The notes: generated by a model from the letters alone, not told the origin. DNA of 64,000 nucleotides from Microbacterium sp. cf046 (GCF_900114345.1 NZ_FOZJ01000003.1:992001-1056000); one strand, 5' to 3'; positions 8,313-18,652 are shown, counted from the stretch's first letter. Made by a program: numbers and translations.

Positions 8313-11300
8313 TGATCGCCTCCCGCAAGCAGGTCGGAGAACTCGGTGATCAGGCGTACGGGTGGCTTCCACGTGAACACGCCTGGGGTGAAGCCGGCGT
8401 GGTCGAGCGGGTTCGTTTCGTTCATGCCGCGGAGGAACAAGTAGAGGACGCCGCCGAGGTGCCGGTCCGGATCGTAGCCGGGGCGCCGCCACCGCAGGTA
8501 GCGGTGCAGAGCGACGGAATAGAGCACGGCCTGCAGCGGATAGTGGGCGTCGATCATCGCCGTCTCCATGGCGGTGTGTCGATAGTGCCAGGCGGTGAGC
8601 GGTTCATCTCGGGGGGTGAGCCGGTTGGTCTTGTAGTCGATGACGACATACCGCTCGTCGGTGGCCGTGTCCGCACGGATGCGCAGGAGTGCGTCGATCG
8701 ATCCGGTCAGGTAGCCGCGCAGCGTGGGCGCCGCGTCCTCGGTGGCGAGCCGGGCGAGCGTGTCAGCGTACCGGGCCAGGACTCCATCGGGGACATGTTG
8801 ACGCCACAGGTCGACCAGCCCGGCAAGGGTAGCGGCTGCGCTGTGGGGGATGTCACCTCCGGCGAGGGGGAGTTCGAATCCCACTTCCCGCATCAGGTCG
8901 CCTGCGTTGATCGCGGACCAGGAGCTGTCCAAGAGCGGTTGCAGCGGCGTGCTCAGGGCGTGTTGAAGCGCCTCACTGAGCGTCGCGGTGTGCCTGTAAC
9001 CGGGGGATAGGGACGTGATCAGTTCGGCGAGGTCGCACTCTGGTTCGTATTGCTCGAGCACCCGGTGCACGAGGGTTCCGAATCCGGTTCCACTGGACAG
9101 TGTTGCCCACAGAGTCGGGAACTGGCGCAGGTCGGCGTCGGGGTCTTCGGCCGGCGCGGACAGGAGCGACGTGTCGGCGATGTCTTGCTCGTCGTTCTTG
9201 AGTGCCGCATCCAGATCGTCAGCGAAGGGTCTCGCGATGGCATGCGCTTGGGCTGGATAGTTGGTGAGTGTCGTGTAGGACGTCCGACGCCACCCACGAT
9301 CGATGGGCCGGTCGAAGGACGCAAGACGAAGCTCCACCGCATCCGGCGCGGGCGCAACCCACTGAGGAGGCGCATCTAGGGTCTGCGATGCGATCGTGCT
9401 GACGTGGAGTGCGCCGCGGCTGGTGGTAGCGCGGTCCTCTGCTCGAGCGAGGACATCGCTGTCACTGGGCATCGTTATCGAGAACGGTGCGACGCGTGTC
9501 GGGTCGGTGTGCAGCAGGATCCGGGTCAGAGGCCCGGATGAGCTGTTTTGGGTGGGGGCCCACCATGCGATCACGAGGGCGGCAGCTCGAGTGAGGGTGA
9601 CATACGCGAGACGCATCTCTTCGTTCGCATCCTCCTCCTTGTTCGCTTGTACGTGCGCGGCGTTGTCGGGACCAGAGGGCCCGCCGATGTCTCGCAACCG
9701 TTCGCCACCATCGTGGAAGCGCGGGTATGTCTGGGGCCGCGGCCGGTGGTCCCAGAGCGAGGGAGCCAGCACGACGGGGAACTCCAGCCCTTTGCTCATA
9801 TGGGATGTGAGTACTTGCACGGCGGCGGCGTCGCTTTCGAGGCGGCGGCTGCGTTCGATGGCGGCGTCATCGGTGTTGCGTCGTCGCCGGCGCAGCCAGG
9901 ACGCGAGCCCGGCCAGGCCGAGGGCGTTGCGGGTCTGTTCCTCGTGCAAGACTTCTGCAAGGTGTCGAAGGTCTGTCAGGAGCCGCTCCCCGTCGGGCTG
10001 GCGGAGCAGGCGCTCCTGGACGCGCATGTCGGACTGCACGTGTTCGAACAGGGCACCGACTCCGTTGTTGACAATGACGGGTTCCCATTGCCGCAGGTGC
10101 AGAGCGAGCGTGTCAACGTGCTCGAGCAATGTGGTTGCTGTCCATCCGACCAGCGAGCTGACCGCCAGGCGTCGCACCCGGGCGGTGCGGTGGGGTTGTT
10201 CGAGCGCGTCCAGCAGGTACTGCCAGGTGGCAGCTGCGTCGGTGGTGAAAACGCTGGAACGTCCGGACACCACAGCGGGTACACCCGCACGACGGAGACG
10301 GTCTCGGATCTGTTCTGCTTCTGCGTTGTTGCGGACGATCACGGCGATATCGCCGGGACTGACCTCTCGTACGATGCCGTCCCGTTGCCGTAGTGGGGCG
10401 CCGAGGACGTCAACGATCTGCCGGGCCACATCGTCACGGATCGTAGTCCTGGCGGCGTCGGTTCTTATGTCGCCGGAACCAGTCAGCGGGTGTCCGTCAC
10501 GAGGAACGATCCGCAGCCGGACCGGAGCGCCGCTGTCGATCATGCGGCCTTCGACGGCTGCGGACCCCCTGGGGACGGTGATGGCTCGGTCGCCCAGCGC
10601 GGCTCCGGCGAACAAGGCGGCCAGACCGTCGAGCACGCCGGGATCACTGCGGTAGTTCGCGGGCAGGGTAGCGATGGTCGTCGCGGCTCGACGAGCGTCG
10701 AGATATGCCTGGACGTCGGCACCACGGAACCCGTAGATCGCCTGCTTCGGGTCACCCACGAGGACCAGGGTGCAGTGGCCGTGGAACGCGGTTCGCAGGA
10801 TGCGCCATTGCACAGGATCGGTGTCCTGGAACTCGTCGACCAGCACGATCGAATACCGTGCCCGCAGGCGACTGACTGCGACGTCCGCGGTGTGCGTGTC
10901 GTGCAGCGCCGAGTCGAGGCGGGTGACCATGTCGGTGTAGGTGAGGAGGCGTCCGGCGCGCAACCGTCGTGCGACCTCCCCGCGTATCGCAGTGCCGATC
11001 CGCGCCCGGAGCTGCACGTCGGCCGGCACGTTTTGACCGGGATGGGGGACCAAAGTGGTGACCGGATCACGGGTGACCTGCTGCGTCAGTTCGTGGAATT
11101 CTGCGGGGGCGAGAGCTGCGGTCTCCGCACCGGGGAACCCCCACTTGCGTAGGTAGAGGTCGTCGGCAACATCCGCGGCGATCGCAGAGAGGTCCTCGAC
11201 CAGCAATGCGTCGGTGTCGTGGTCCACCGCAGTCCCCAGCTCACGGAGCATCGCATAGCAGAACCCATGGGTGGTCGTCACGGTCGCCCCGTCGAAATCG

Positions 11301-11572
11301 GCCAGTGCCTGCTCGAGCCGATCGCGCGCGACACCGATCGCCCCATCACGGTCCTGGACGAGCCGGCTACGCACCCGGTCTCGCAATTCCCGAGAACTCG
11401 CTTCGCTAAACGACACAACCAACAGCTCGTCCATCCGAGCGTGCCCCTCGCTGATGTAGCGAGACACCAGGCGAGCGATGGTGTACGTCTTTCCGGTTCC
11501 GGCGCTCGCCTCCAACACCGACGTCCCCGTGGGCAGCGGTCCTTTGACATCGAAGTGTGAGGGTGCGGTCAT
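8309..11572 (-). CDS. recB: RecB-like exodeoxyribonuclease V beta subunit
   Basis: 1087 residues from the ATG at 11572, which overlaps the recC stop (ATGA). Walker A EASAGTGKTY is at 21-30, UvrD-type Walker B LVDEFQDTDP near 245, and a C-terminal RecB nuclease motif VVIDYKTNRL. RecB is the 3'-5' helicase and the only nuclease of RecBCD. The length is near the usual 1100-1180. The 13 residues before the chosen ATG lack conservation. Tight overlaps on both sides show one transcript. All helicase and nuclease residues that I can pick out are present, so the subunit looks intact even though recC is frameshifted. Confidence 0.9.
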   Translation of the reverse strand: MTAPSHFDVKGPLPTGTSVLEASAGTGKTYTIARLVSRYISEGHARMDELLVVSFSEASSRELRDRVRSRLVQDRDGAIGVARDRLEQALADFDGATVTTTHGFCYAMLRELGTAVDHDTDALLVEDLSAIAADVADDLYLRKWGFPGAETAALAPAEFHELTQQVTRDPVTTLVPHPGQNVPADVQLRARIGTAIRGEVARRLRAGRLLTYTDMVTRLDSALHDTHTADVAVSRLRARYSIVLVDEFQDTDPVQWRILRTAFHGHCTLVLVGDPKQAIYGFRGADVQAYLDARRAATTIATLPANYRSDPGVLDGLAALFAGAALGDRAITVPRGSAAVEGRMIDSGAPVRLRIVPRDGHPLTGSGDIRTDAARTTIRDDVARQIVDVLGAPLRQRDGIVREVSPGDIAVIVRNNAEAEQIRDRLRRAGVPAVVSGRSSVFTTDAAATWQYLLDALEQPHRTARVRRLAVSSLVGWTATTLLEHVDTLALHLRQWEPVIVNNGVGALFEHVQSDMRVQERLLRQPDGERLLTDLRHLAEVLHEEQTRNALGLAGLASWLRRRRRNTDDAAIERSRRLESDAAAVQVLTSHMSKGLEFPVVLAPSLWDHRPRPQTYPRFHDGGERLRDIGGPSGPDNAAHVQANKEEDANEEMRLAYVTLTRAAALVIAWWAPTQNSSSGPLTRILLHTDPTRVAPFSITMPSDSDVLARAEDRATTSRGALHVSTIASQTLDAPPQWVAPAPDAVELRLASFDRPIDRGWRRTSYTTLTNYPAQAHAIARPFADDLDAALKNDEQDIADTSLLSAPAEDPDADLRQFPTLWATLSSGTGFGTLVHRVLEQYEPECDLAELITSLSPGYRHTATLSEALQHALSTPLQPLLDSSWSAINAGDLMREVGFELPLAGGDIPHSAAATLAGLVDLWRQHVPDGVLARYADTLARLATEDAAPTLRGYLTGSIDALLRIRADTATDERYVVIDYKTNRLTPRDEPLTAWHYRHTAMETAMIDAHYPLQAVLYSVALHRYLRWRRPGYDPDRHLGGVLYLFLRGMNETNPLDHAGFTPGVFTWKPPVRLITEFSDLLAGGDQ

Positions 11573-14500
11573 ATGGTGTCCCGGGTTTCGTATCCCAGTA
11601 GCGGACCCCACAGGCGTCTGCTCAGCACGCCGAAGCGGTCGCCCTCCTCGTCCCTAGGCCAACCTTGAAAGTAGTCGTCGTCACTGGCGGCTTCTCGTAG
11701 CAGCACCTCGAACGGTGCGGCAGCGCGGAACAGCAGCGTGTGAGCATCGTCAGACTGTTCCCCTGGGACATTCCACGCGTCGTTCCACTGTCGTGCAGCT
11801 TCGGAGCGGGCGAGAGGCGGTGGCGTCCCATTAGAGCGCCGCGCAGCGTACGCCTCGGAGCTGCGCGGGGAAACTGGGAGAGGCGCCCGCAACCCGTCCC
11901 GGTATAGGGCGACATATTGGCGGATGAGCCGGCCTGCTACTTCGGCGCTGACAGGCCGCAGTGTGCTGCGGGCGCATTGCGTCCGGTCTCGGTCGAGACC
12001 GAGCGTTACGGCCTGCCAAGGCTGGTTCGGGAAGGTCACGGTCAGGGCGAGGAGCTGGCAGCCACGCACTCAACCGGTGCCGGGGACTGAGGGCTCCGTA
12101 CCCGATACCGGTGAGACAGGTACCGCGCACGTTATTGACAGTGCCAAGTAGCCGGGTTCCGTCTCTCAGGTCGACGTCGATCTCGTAGGACTCCGCCTCT
12201 TCGAGAAGCGGTGCGTCGGCAGCGCGGGCGATCGCCTCTGCGCGGGACCCGACGACACTCAGCACTTGGGTGCCAAGCGGACCAGGTGGGAGGGTACCTC
12301 GGGCGAGCTCACGGTCACGGATCCGGGCGGTGTCACTCCCCATTAGAAGCTCACGCAACACCCGATCCCCCAACGCCCACTGCTCAAGAGCGGTCAGCTC
12401 AAGCGGGAGAGTGTCTTCCAGTCCCTCATCGACCTCGGTGGTACTGATTTGCAGTCGTTGACGCAGAAACTCCCGTGCAGGATGGCACAGCAATGCCACG
12501 AGGTCCTCCAACGCCACATCGGCGAGCGCCAGTGTTGGCAATGGCTCATCTGTCAACAGGGGAGGGGCAGAACGATCCTGCGCCGACGAGATCGCACCGG
12601 CATATGCGCGCGGATCGAAACTGAACGGGCGCGCGGTCGCCCAGGCCCCAGTGATGAATGCACGCGCATCGAAAGGTTGTAGCGGATGGTGGGTAGTGAC
12701 CGTTTCCCGCGCTGATCGTCCGTCGGCGCCAATCGCGGTGCGGTCGAGGGCATCGAATAGTTCACTCAACGGAACGGCTGGGGGTACCGGGGCGCCGGTG
12801 CGTTGATCGTGCGCGGTGTAGATGACGATGAGCCGTTCGCTGGCTGCGCCGATTGCATCCAGGAACAGCTGGCGATCCTCGCTGCGAGGGTCGCGGTCGC
12901 CGATCCACGGGTCGCGGGCGAGCAGATCATCTCCTTCGCGGACACTTTGACGAGGAAAGGCCCCGTCATCCAGCCCCAGCAGAATCACTACACGATGGGG
13001 AACAGACCGCATCGGTACGAGCTCACACACCGTGAGAGCGCCGGTACGGAACCCGGCCCGGGTCGGACGTCCCGCCAACGCCTCCCGCAGCGCCGGGCGG
13101 ACCTCCTGCAAGGTCAACATCAAACGTGGGGCGGCTCCGCCAGCATTGTCGACGAGCACCTCCTGCAGTAGCTCGCGAAGTTGGAGACCCTGCCACGGCG
13201 CGTCCGGGTCCGGCAACGTCAGGCCGATCGTCACCTGGCGAAGGATGTCCGCCCACTCCGCCGCGGTGTGCGGTTGTGTGAGCAGAGTCTGTGCGGCATC
13301 GACCCGGTCGAGGAACTCGGCGAACCGTCCCAGCAGGTCCAGGTCAGCGGAGTCGATGTCGTCCGCGGGGAGCAGTTGCGCCACGGTGGGTGCGTCGTCA
13401 CTGGCTGCATCGAATGCGGCGCCGAGCAGCAGTCTGTCCATTCCTCTCCGCCAGGTGCCGTCAGTGACCATGGACAGTTGCCACTGACTCCTATCCGCAT
13501 CGTTTAGTCCCCACCGGACATTCGATGCGCGCGTCCACGCGCGCAGCTGCTCGCGGGCTTCGTCATCCCAGCGGAAACGTCGGGCAACCGCCGGCAGCTC
13601 AGCGAACTCGAGCACCTCGTTCGCGGTATGGCGTGCCGTGCCGAACTGGAGGAGCGCGTCCAGGACGGCAAGCACGGGATTGGACTGGTGGAGGGCACGA
13701 TCGGCGATGTGCACTCGAATCTGCTCCGCCGGGTGTGTCTCGAGACCCGGGGATCGGGGCCCGAACACCGCTGATAACAACGGCGCGAAGGTCTCGATAT
13801 CGGGGCACATGACCAGGAGGTCTCGTGGTTCGAGAGTGGGATCATCCGCCAACAATCCGACCACGACTTCGCGGAGCACTTCCGCCTGCCGGGTGCGACC
13901 GTGACAGGCATGCACCTGGACACTGCTATCTGCAGCAGCCAGGACGGTGGGTGATTCGGGAACGATGTCGCTGGCTAGGTCCTCCCGAACCCTTCTCAGC
14001 AGGTCGGTGTTCCCGGTCCGCGCGGGTGAGGGGTGGTGGATCGACGTGTGGGCAGGCGCATAGGTGCGCATCAGCATCTGCAGTTCACGAACGTCACGCG
14101 ACAGACTGCGTAGAAGCGGATTGGAGAGGGACGTGACGTCCTCAGATCGGCGCACAGCGACGGCTGAGCGGCAGACGGACTCCCACAGAGCAGGGGAACT
14201 GTGGTGCAGCCATACGTGCACGTCCCGGTGCTCTGCGAGGGCGTAGAGCATCTCGAGGTCGCGTCGGGTCACCCGGCTCGGGCCGAACACGCTCAGACGG
14301 CGCGGCAGCGTTGCCCGCTCGGGGTGAGCCCTCACATCTTCGACAAGCTGAGTTTGCAGGTCGACAGGAGATGTGCCCCCGAGCTTGTCCATCACGCTTC
14401 GCCAAAGTCGAGGTTGCCACCGCTCAGCAGCAGCAATCGGCGAACCTTCCGACAGGACATACTCGTCGGCTGCCCACCGTTTAAGCATCTCCTGCCGAGA

Positions 14501-14971
14501 GTGGGAGTACGCGTCGAACAGCCGAGCAACCTGAGCCGCGAAACCTAACCGTCGATCCGGCACTTCTCGTTGGCCTGCGCCGTTCGGAAACAGGTACTGG
14601 CGCGGCAGTCGGCACCAGTCCTCGTCGAGGTTCTCGTCCAGAGCGGCAAGGACCGACCAGGTCAGACGTGATGGCGCCCAGGCCGCCAACCTTTGCCCAA
14701 TCATGGGGGAGCTCTCGGCGGCTGCATCATCGAGCATTTGCCGAGGGGAGGGGAAGGCGACATTCGCGCATACCCCGTCCCTGGGCGCGATGACGTCGAA
14801 TCCGGACGTCCCTAGGCGCAGTGAAAGGCGTTGCGTCAGCCAGCGCTCCACGCCCTTCGCAGGTACGGCGACGATCTCGGGCGCAAAGGGATCTTCCAGG
14901 GGGTCGGCGAGTAACCGCGCGAGCTCCTCCGCGAGCACTATCCCGGTCTCTGCTCGATGCACGACAAACAT
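11569..14971 (-). pseudogene. recC: RecC-like exodeoxyribonuclease V gamma subunit, frameshifted
   Basis: From the ATG at 14971 (AAGGGG five bases upstream; a GTG at 14977 sits directly on that site) the frame encodes a typical RecC start MFVVHRAETG and a long inactive-helicase body with LEPRDLLVMCPDIETFAPLL. At about 12062-12066 the frame changes. The sequence reads LSPRHRLSAWL and then continues in another frame as QLLALTVTFPNQPWQAVT to a stop at 11569-11571 that overlaps recB. Removing one C restores LSAWLQLLALT and a 1133-residue protein. The left-hand frame alone would end at 11831 with a scrambled tail. There is no slippery run at the site, so this is a mutation or a sequencing error. 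Confidence 0.85.
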
Positions 14972-15077
14972 GCTCACCCCTTACCTGTGAGAGTAATGGG
15001 TGCTGAGTTGGCGTCTAACACTTGTCCGGACCGAACCATCCCGGCCGCCCACTTTGAGTAGAGGTGAGTCCGCCCGC

Positions 15078-15098
15078 AAGCCGGTGCCTCAGCGGTCG
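15078..15098 (+). repeat. 21-base dispersed motif (first of eight copies)
   Basis: The copy here reads AAGCCGGTGCCTCAGCGGTC. Similar copies lie at 16641-16661, 20779-20799, 21809-21829, 27410-27430, 31820-31840, 34395-34415 and 34945-34965. All are on the + strand and in gaps between genes. The shared core is approximately RAG(C/T)CGGTC(C/G)CT. Its role is unknown. Confidence 0.5.
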
Positions 15099-15104
15099 GC
15101 TCGT

Positions 15105-15881
15105 CTAGGACTGAGCCGACCCTCGCGATCCGCCGAGGTTTCCGTCTGTCAGCGATGTGGGGATCAGTGCACCTGCTCGCCAGATCGCGTCCGCGGTCAT
15201 CCGCGGCGGGAGCGCGGAGTTGCCGAGCGGACCCCCACCGATGGGGACGAGTTCCAGTCGGCGATCGGTATCTGCAGTCTTCCACTCCAACACGTCCGTC
15301 CACTCCAGGATGATTGGACCACCGCTCACGGCCCCGCGCTCGTGCGTGTCCACGTACTCGAGTGTTCGGACGTTGGCGGCATCGATGTATTCCTTCTGTC
15401 GAAGCGGCGGCCCAGACCACAGAGACACCGAGTCCTCGCGAATCATCAGAACGTGCGACCATCCGGAACTCAGCAGCGGGGCGGAATGGGCAAACTCCTT
15501 CTTGCTCTTCTTCGACACCACGACTTCCAAAATGACTGCCGAGGGATTCGCGGCCTTGATCAGCGACATCCGCCACGAACGCAACGCGAGCAGCCCGGCA
15601 GCGAGGAGGAAGGACACACCGAGCCCGAAAGGGATGGGCCAAAATCGAGAGAGAACCACGTATCGCCGGTCATCGAGCAGCTCGTCCACGTTGTCGATCG
15701 TCAGCTCGGGAACCAACGACAACACCACCAAGCCGGTCCAGATCAGCACCGCCCCGATCGGGATCAACACAGCCGCGCGCAAGATAAGCCGCTTCGTGAT
15801 TCCCACCAACACATGGTGCCACGCTCGCCGCAACTCGCCGCCAAGGTCCAAGATGTGCCGCCGGAAGAAGTTGCAACGCAC
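15105..15881 (-). CDS. Two-TM membrane protein of unknown function
   Basis: A membrane protein with two hydrophobic stretches (around RLILRAAVLIPIGAVLIW and FGLGVSFLLAAGLLALR) followed by a soluble C-terminal domain of about 150 residues. The frame is open up to 16025, but the N-terminal part there is not membrane-like. GTG at 15881 or 15812 are plausible starts and no strong ribosome site decides between them. The layout resembles small membrane proteins with a PH-like cytoplasmic domain, but I do not recognise the family. The gene stands alone between recC and a rightward lipoprotein gene. Confidence 0.6.
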   Translation of the reverse strand: MRCNFFRRHILDLGGELRRAWHHVLVGITKRLILRAAVLIPIGAVLIWTGLVVLSLVPELTIDNVDELLDDRRYVVLSRFWPIPFGLGVSFLLAAGLLALRSWRMSLIKAANPSAVILEVVVSKKSKKEFAHSAPLLSSGWSHVLMIREDSVSLWSGPPLRQKEYIDAANVRTLEYVDTHERGAVSGGPIILEWTDVLEWKTADTDRRLELVPIGGGPLGNSALPPRMTADAIWRAGALIPTSLTDGNLGGSRGSAQS

Positions 15882-16052
15882 CCCGCGGCCCGTGGGCCGG
15901 TCGCTCACCGGTGCAAGTGCACAGAGGGAATTCCAAGCCGTCGCTGTGAGCGGATTCGCGCTACCTTTGCGACCAGTCAATAGCGTGTGCGGCTGTGGCT
16001 CAGGTCCTGAGAAGCGCGATGTCAAGGTCTATGTCCGGGGAGGGGTGTGCGT

Positions 16053-16559
16053 TTGAGCTCAGCGCTCGATCGACGGCTATGGGGTCTTCTGGCGCTGGTG
16101 GCTTGCGGCCTTCTCGCGATCTCGATGGCGTCGTGTTTGCCCTTCCCTTTTCCGACAAGGCCGACGGACACACCTCTTGCGATGACCGTGATCGACGGGG
16201 ATCTGACGTTCAAGTGGTGCGGTAAGCCGACTGCGCGCATGAGGGCGTTGTCTATCGAGTACCGGACAACCGAATTGGACGGCGAGCTTCAGATCGCCGC
16301 TGGCGGCGAAGGGTCCTATCGAGTCGCCCCGGGCACACAGTTCTCCGTGACCAAGCCGCCACCAGGTGTGACCTACTCGGAATCAAAAGCGGTGCCCATC
16401 ACGGAGGACTTCACTCAGGTGCACGTCTACGGCGGGCAATCGCTCGATGACTTGAAGTTCATCTTCGGCGTCTTCGACACTGACGGGCTCTCCGAGTACA
16501 CCGACGGGCTCTGGATCTACCCGAACGGACAGGTCACAACAACTCCTTGCGAATCGTGA
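16053..16559 (+). CDS. Putative lipoprotein or signal-anchored protein
   Basis: 168 residues from the TTG at 16053, preceded at seven bases by GGAGGGG; the GTG at 16047 is too close to that site. The N-terminus has RR followed by a hydrophobic core and SMASC (C28), a weak lipobox. The rest is beta-rich, with a final FDTDGLSEYTDGLWIYP segment. It is probably exported and attached to the membrane outer face. The family is not recognised. Confidence 0.62.
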   Translation: MSSALDRRLWGLLALVACGLLAISMASCLPFPFPTRPTDTPLAMTVIDGDLTFKWCGKPTARMRALSIEYRTTELDGELQIAAGGEGSYRVAPGTQFSVTKPPPGVTYSESKAVPITEDFTQVHVYGGQSLDDLKFIFGVFDTDGLSEYTDGLWIYPNGQVTTTPCES

Positions 16560-16688
16560 GTGATGGGCGCGCAGCGACCCGCTCGTAGCAACGGACCGGC
16601 CAGCACTATTGGCTTCCGTCGGTTCGACCACAGCGGCCGGAAGCCGGTCGCTCAACGTTCGCAGTCGGCCGCTCCGCGTAACGTCTGC

Positions 16689-17042
16689 CTAGGCGTTGTC
16701 GGGGCGGTCGGTGAGGTCGATGTGCAGGTCGTGTGCCGGCGCGGCGTGCGCCGTGTCCTGAGGTGGCGGTCCGCTGCTATCACGGAGTGCGTTCGACTCT
16801 GCATCGCCGTGCTCCACGATCTCCACGACGACCGAGTCCCATCGGTAGAGAAGGGTGCCGGCTTCAGGGCGTTGAGAGGTGATGTAGAACAGTCCCGGCC
16901 ACGCCAGAGCGCCGATGGGTGGTCCATCGGGGTCAGGATTGGCCAGTGTCACGCCGGCTGCCGATGCGATGTCGCGACCGACGTGGAAGGGCATGTCGAC
17001 GACGTCGGGCACCGTGACGCGGTCCGCTGCTCGCTCGGCCAT
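16689..17042 (-). CDS. Small PASTA-domain protein
   Basis: 117 residues. Residues 9-80 look like one PASTA domain: VTVPDVVDMPFHVGRDIA, then GLFYITSQRPEAGTLLYRWD and SVVVEIV. PASTA domains usually sit outside the cell on serine/threonine kinases or penicillin-binding proteins and bind peptidoglycan. Here there is no signal peptide, membrane helix or kinase, so this is a stand-alone soluble form of unknown role. The tail is rich in P, A and D. Confidence 0.65.
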   Translation of the reverse strand: MAERAADRVTVPDVVDMPFHVGRDIASAAGVTLANPDPDGPPIGALAWPGLFYITSQRPEAGTLLYRWDSVVVEIVEHGDAESNALRDSSGPPPQDTAHAAPAHDLHIDLTDRPDNA

Positions 17043-17413
17043 GGACCCGACGGTACGCCTCCCAACCCGCTGAGTCGACGCTTGTAGGCCAACATCCGCC
17101 GTCCGCGCGCAGCGCGGTAGCCCCGCGCGCGGCTCAGTCGACCGATGCTTGACCCGTGACCGCGTTGCCTATACATCGGTGGGTGGAGCGGCGACGATTG
17201 GGTCATGAGCGGCGGCAAGCGGTGGAGGCGTGCCGCGGGAGTCGCGGGCGGCGTCGCCAGAGCTGCGGTGAGTTTTCTCATGTGCGTGTTCTCCGCGCTC
17301 CAGGCCACTCCTCCGGGCGGGCCGCTACCTCCGCCGCCACCGGAGGTAGCGGGCCGGCGGGACACATCGGAACATCGGCCCTAGGTAGTGGCCGGATCAA
17401 GGGAGGGAACTCG
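17043..17413. other. Intergenic stretch between PASTA and SnoaL genes
   Basis: No supportable gene. A frame runs through from 17156 into the SnoaL-like gene but has no family likeness before 17414. GC-rich dyads such as CCGCGCGC/GCGCGCGG are present near 17100-17130. The promoters of the two divergent genes should lie here. Confidence 0.35.
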
Positions 17414-17827
17414 ATGGTAATGGACCTCAGTGCGCCGGTGATTGTGGCTGATTCCGCGATTGCGCGTTCGAACGCTGCGGTGGTTGTTCGCTTCTTCAGC
17501 GAGGTGCTCGGCGCGAGCCACGAAACGGCAGCCGTCGACAGCTTCCTTGATCCCGGTTTCGTGGACCACGATCCGGCGGGTGATGACAATGGGGTTGCGG
17601 GGGTCGTCGCAAAGCTGGCCGCACTGTGGCAGGCTGTCCCGTCGGGCCGGTATGCGCCGTCGGTGATCATCGCCGCGGGCGACCTCGTGTCGGTGCTCTC
17701 ACGTCTGGAAGTCGACGACAAGGGCGCAGGATTCGCCGATGTCTATCGGTTGATCGACGGGCGGATCACCGAGCACTGGCACGTGGTCGACAACGCCGCC
17801 CTCACGGTTCTGCTCGAGTCGCCCTGA
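17414..17827 (+). CDS. SnoaL-like / NTF2-fold protein
   Basis: 137 residues from the ATG at 17414, with AGGGAGG about seven bases upstream; a second ATG is at 17420. The pattern RSNAAVVVRFFSEVLG, then FVDHDP, and near the end YRLIDGRITEHWHVVDN is that of SnoaL-like ester cyclase/NTF2-fold proteins, which bind small hydrophobic ligands in a cone-shaped pocket. The conserved H/D positions (DHDP and EHWHVVD) are present. Substrate is unknown. The gene is upstream of, and in the same direction as, the DUF998-ArsR-SRPBCC operon, but separated from it by 150 bases and an operator region. Confidence 0.75.
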   Translation: MVMDLSAPVIVADSAIARSNAAVVVRFFSEVLGASHETAAVDSFLDPGFVDHDPAGDDNGVAGVVAKLAALWQAVPSGRYAPSVIIAAGDLVSVLSRLEVDDKGAGFADVYRLIDGRITEHWHVVDNAALTVLLESP

Positions 17828-17918
17828 CTCGGACAACGGCGTCCGCGTACGCGCCACGGCGGCTGAGCGCGCGGCACGGTTGCCGATGTCACGTCGGAGG
17901 AACGCTGTCACAGAGAGA

Positions 17919-17962
17919 TTGAACTATCCGGTTCACTATGCAATACTGAACCGATTAGTTCA
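17919..17962 (+). promoter_or_regulatory. Promoter with two paired TGAAC-N6-GTTCA operators
   Basis: Two inverted repeats, TGAAC-TATCCG-GTTCA (17920-17935) and TGAAC-CGATTA-GTTCA (17947-17962), lie 27 bases apart. The second matches the reverse complement of the first at 14 of 16 positions. They overlap a plausible promoter, -35 TTGAAC (17919-17924), 17-base spacer, -10 AATACT (17942-17947). ArsR/SmtB-type regulators bind related TGAAC/GTTCA dyads, and an ArsR-family gene is second in the operon that follows, so self-repression is likely (inference). Confidence 0.7.
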
Positions 17963-17977
17963 GTCTTGGGAGGCGTT

Positions 17978-18652
17978 ATGAACGGTTCGACCCGCATGCT
18001 GCTCACCGGTGCCGTTGTCGCGACGCCATTGTTCGTCGTGGTGTGGGCTTTCCAAGCGTTCACTCGCGACGGGTTCCGGCCGACATTTCATCCGATGAGT
18101 CTGCTGGCTTTGGGTGATGGGGGCTGGGTGCAGGTCGCGAACTTCATCGTCACCGGGTTGCTGATCGTCGGCGGCGGGATCGGGCTGGGGCGAACCCTCC
18201 GACCGGGCAGGCTCGCGCGGTGGGCGGGGGCGCTCGTGATCGTGATGGGGTGCGGTCTCGTGATCGCCGGGATCTTCGTCACCGACGCCGGCGCAGGCTT
18301 TCCCGCGGGCGCGCCTGAGGGTGCGCCGGAGATGTCCTGGCACGGCGCGGTGCATCAAGTCGGGTTCGTGCTCACTCAGCTCGCGTTCACGGCCGCGGCC
18401 GTGGTGCTCATCGTGCTGTTCGCGCGCAACCGGAATCGCGGGTGGGCGGTCGTGTGCTTCACCGCCCTCGTCGCGGCGCTGGTCATCGCCGCGTTTGGCA
18501 GCCCGGAGAGCCTCGCGATCCGCCTCGTGATCAGCTCGGCGATCGAATTGGGCCTGATCTCCGCGCTCGCGGCGCATGCTCTGCGCGACCTGCGGACGGT
18601 GAGCGTGGCGGCCTATCCTGAACCTCATGGTTCAACAAGCCGAACTCGATAG
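17978..18652 (+). CDS. DUF998-like membrane protein
   Basis: 224 residues from the ATG at 17978, with GGGAGG in front. About six hydrophobic segments are visible, with the DUF998-type features FRPTFHPMSLLALGDGGWVQ between helices 1 and 2 and HGAVHQVGFVLTQLAF after helix 4. DUF998 proteins are integral membrane proteins of unknown function. This is the first gene of a three-gene operon; its end overlaps the ArsR gene by 26 bases. Expression is probably controlled by the paired operators immediately upstream. Confidence 0.8.
   Translation: MNGSTRMLLTGAVVATPLFVVVWAFQAFTRDGFRPTFHPMSLLALGDGGWVQVANFIVTGLLIVGGGIGLGRTLRPGRLARWAGALVIVMGCGLVIAGIFVTDAGAGFPAGAPEGAPEMSWHGAVHQVGFVLTQLAFTAAAVVLIVLFARNRNRGWAVVCFTALVAALVIAAFGSPESLAIRLVISSAIELGLISALAAHALRDLRTVSVAAYPEPHGSTSRTR

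Noticed and set aside
8312..8492. N-terminal extension of recD
   Set aside because: It is antisense-like, arginine- and proline-rich, and the GTG at 8312 forms the standard overlap with recB.
12055..12075. Programmed frameshift in recC
   Set aside because: No heptamer slippery run, stop-codon stimulator or hairpin was recognised; RecC is not known to use one. A mutation or read error is simpler.
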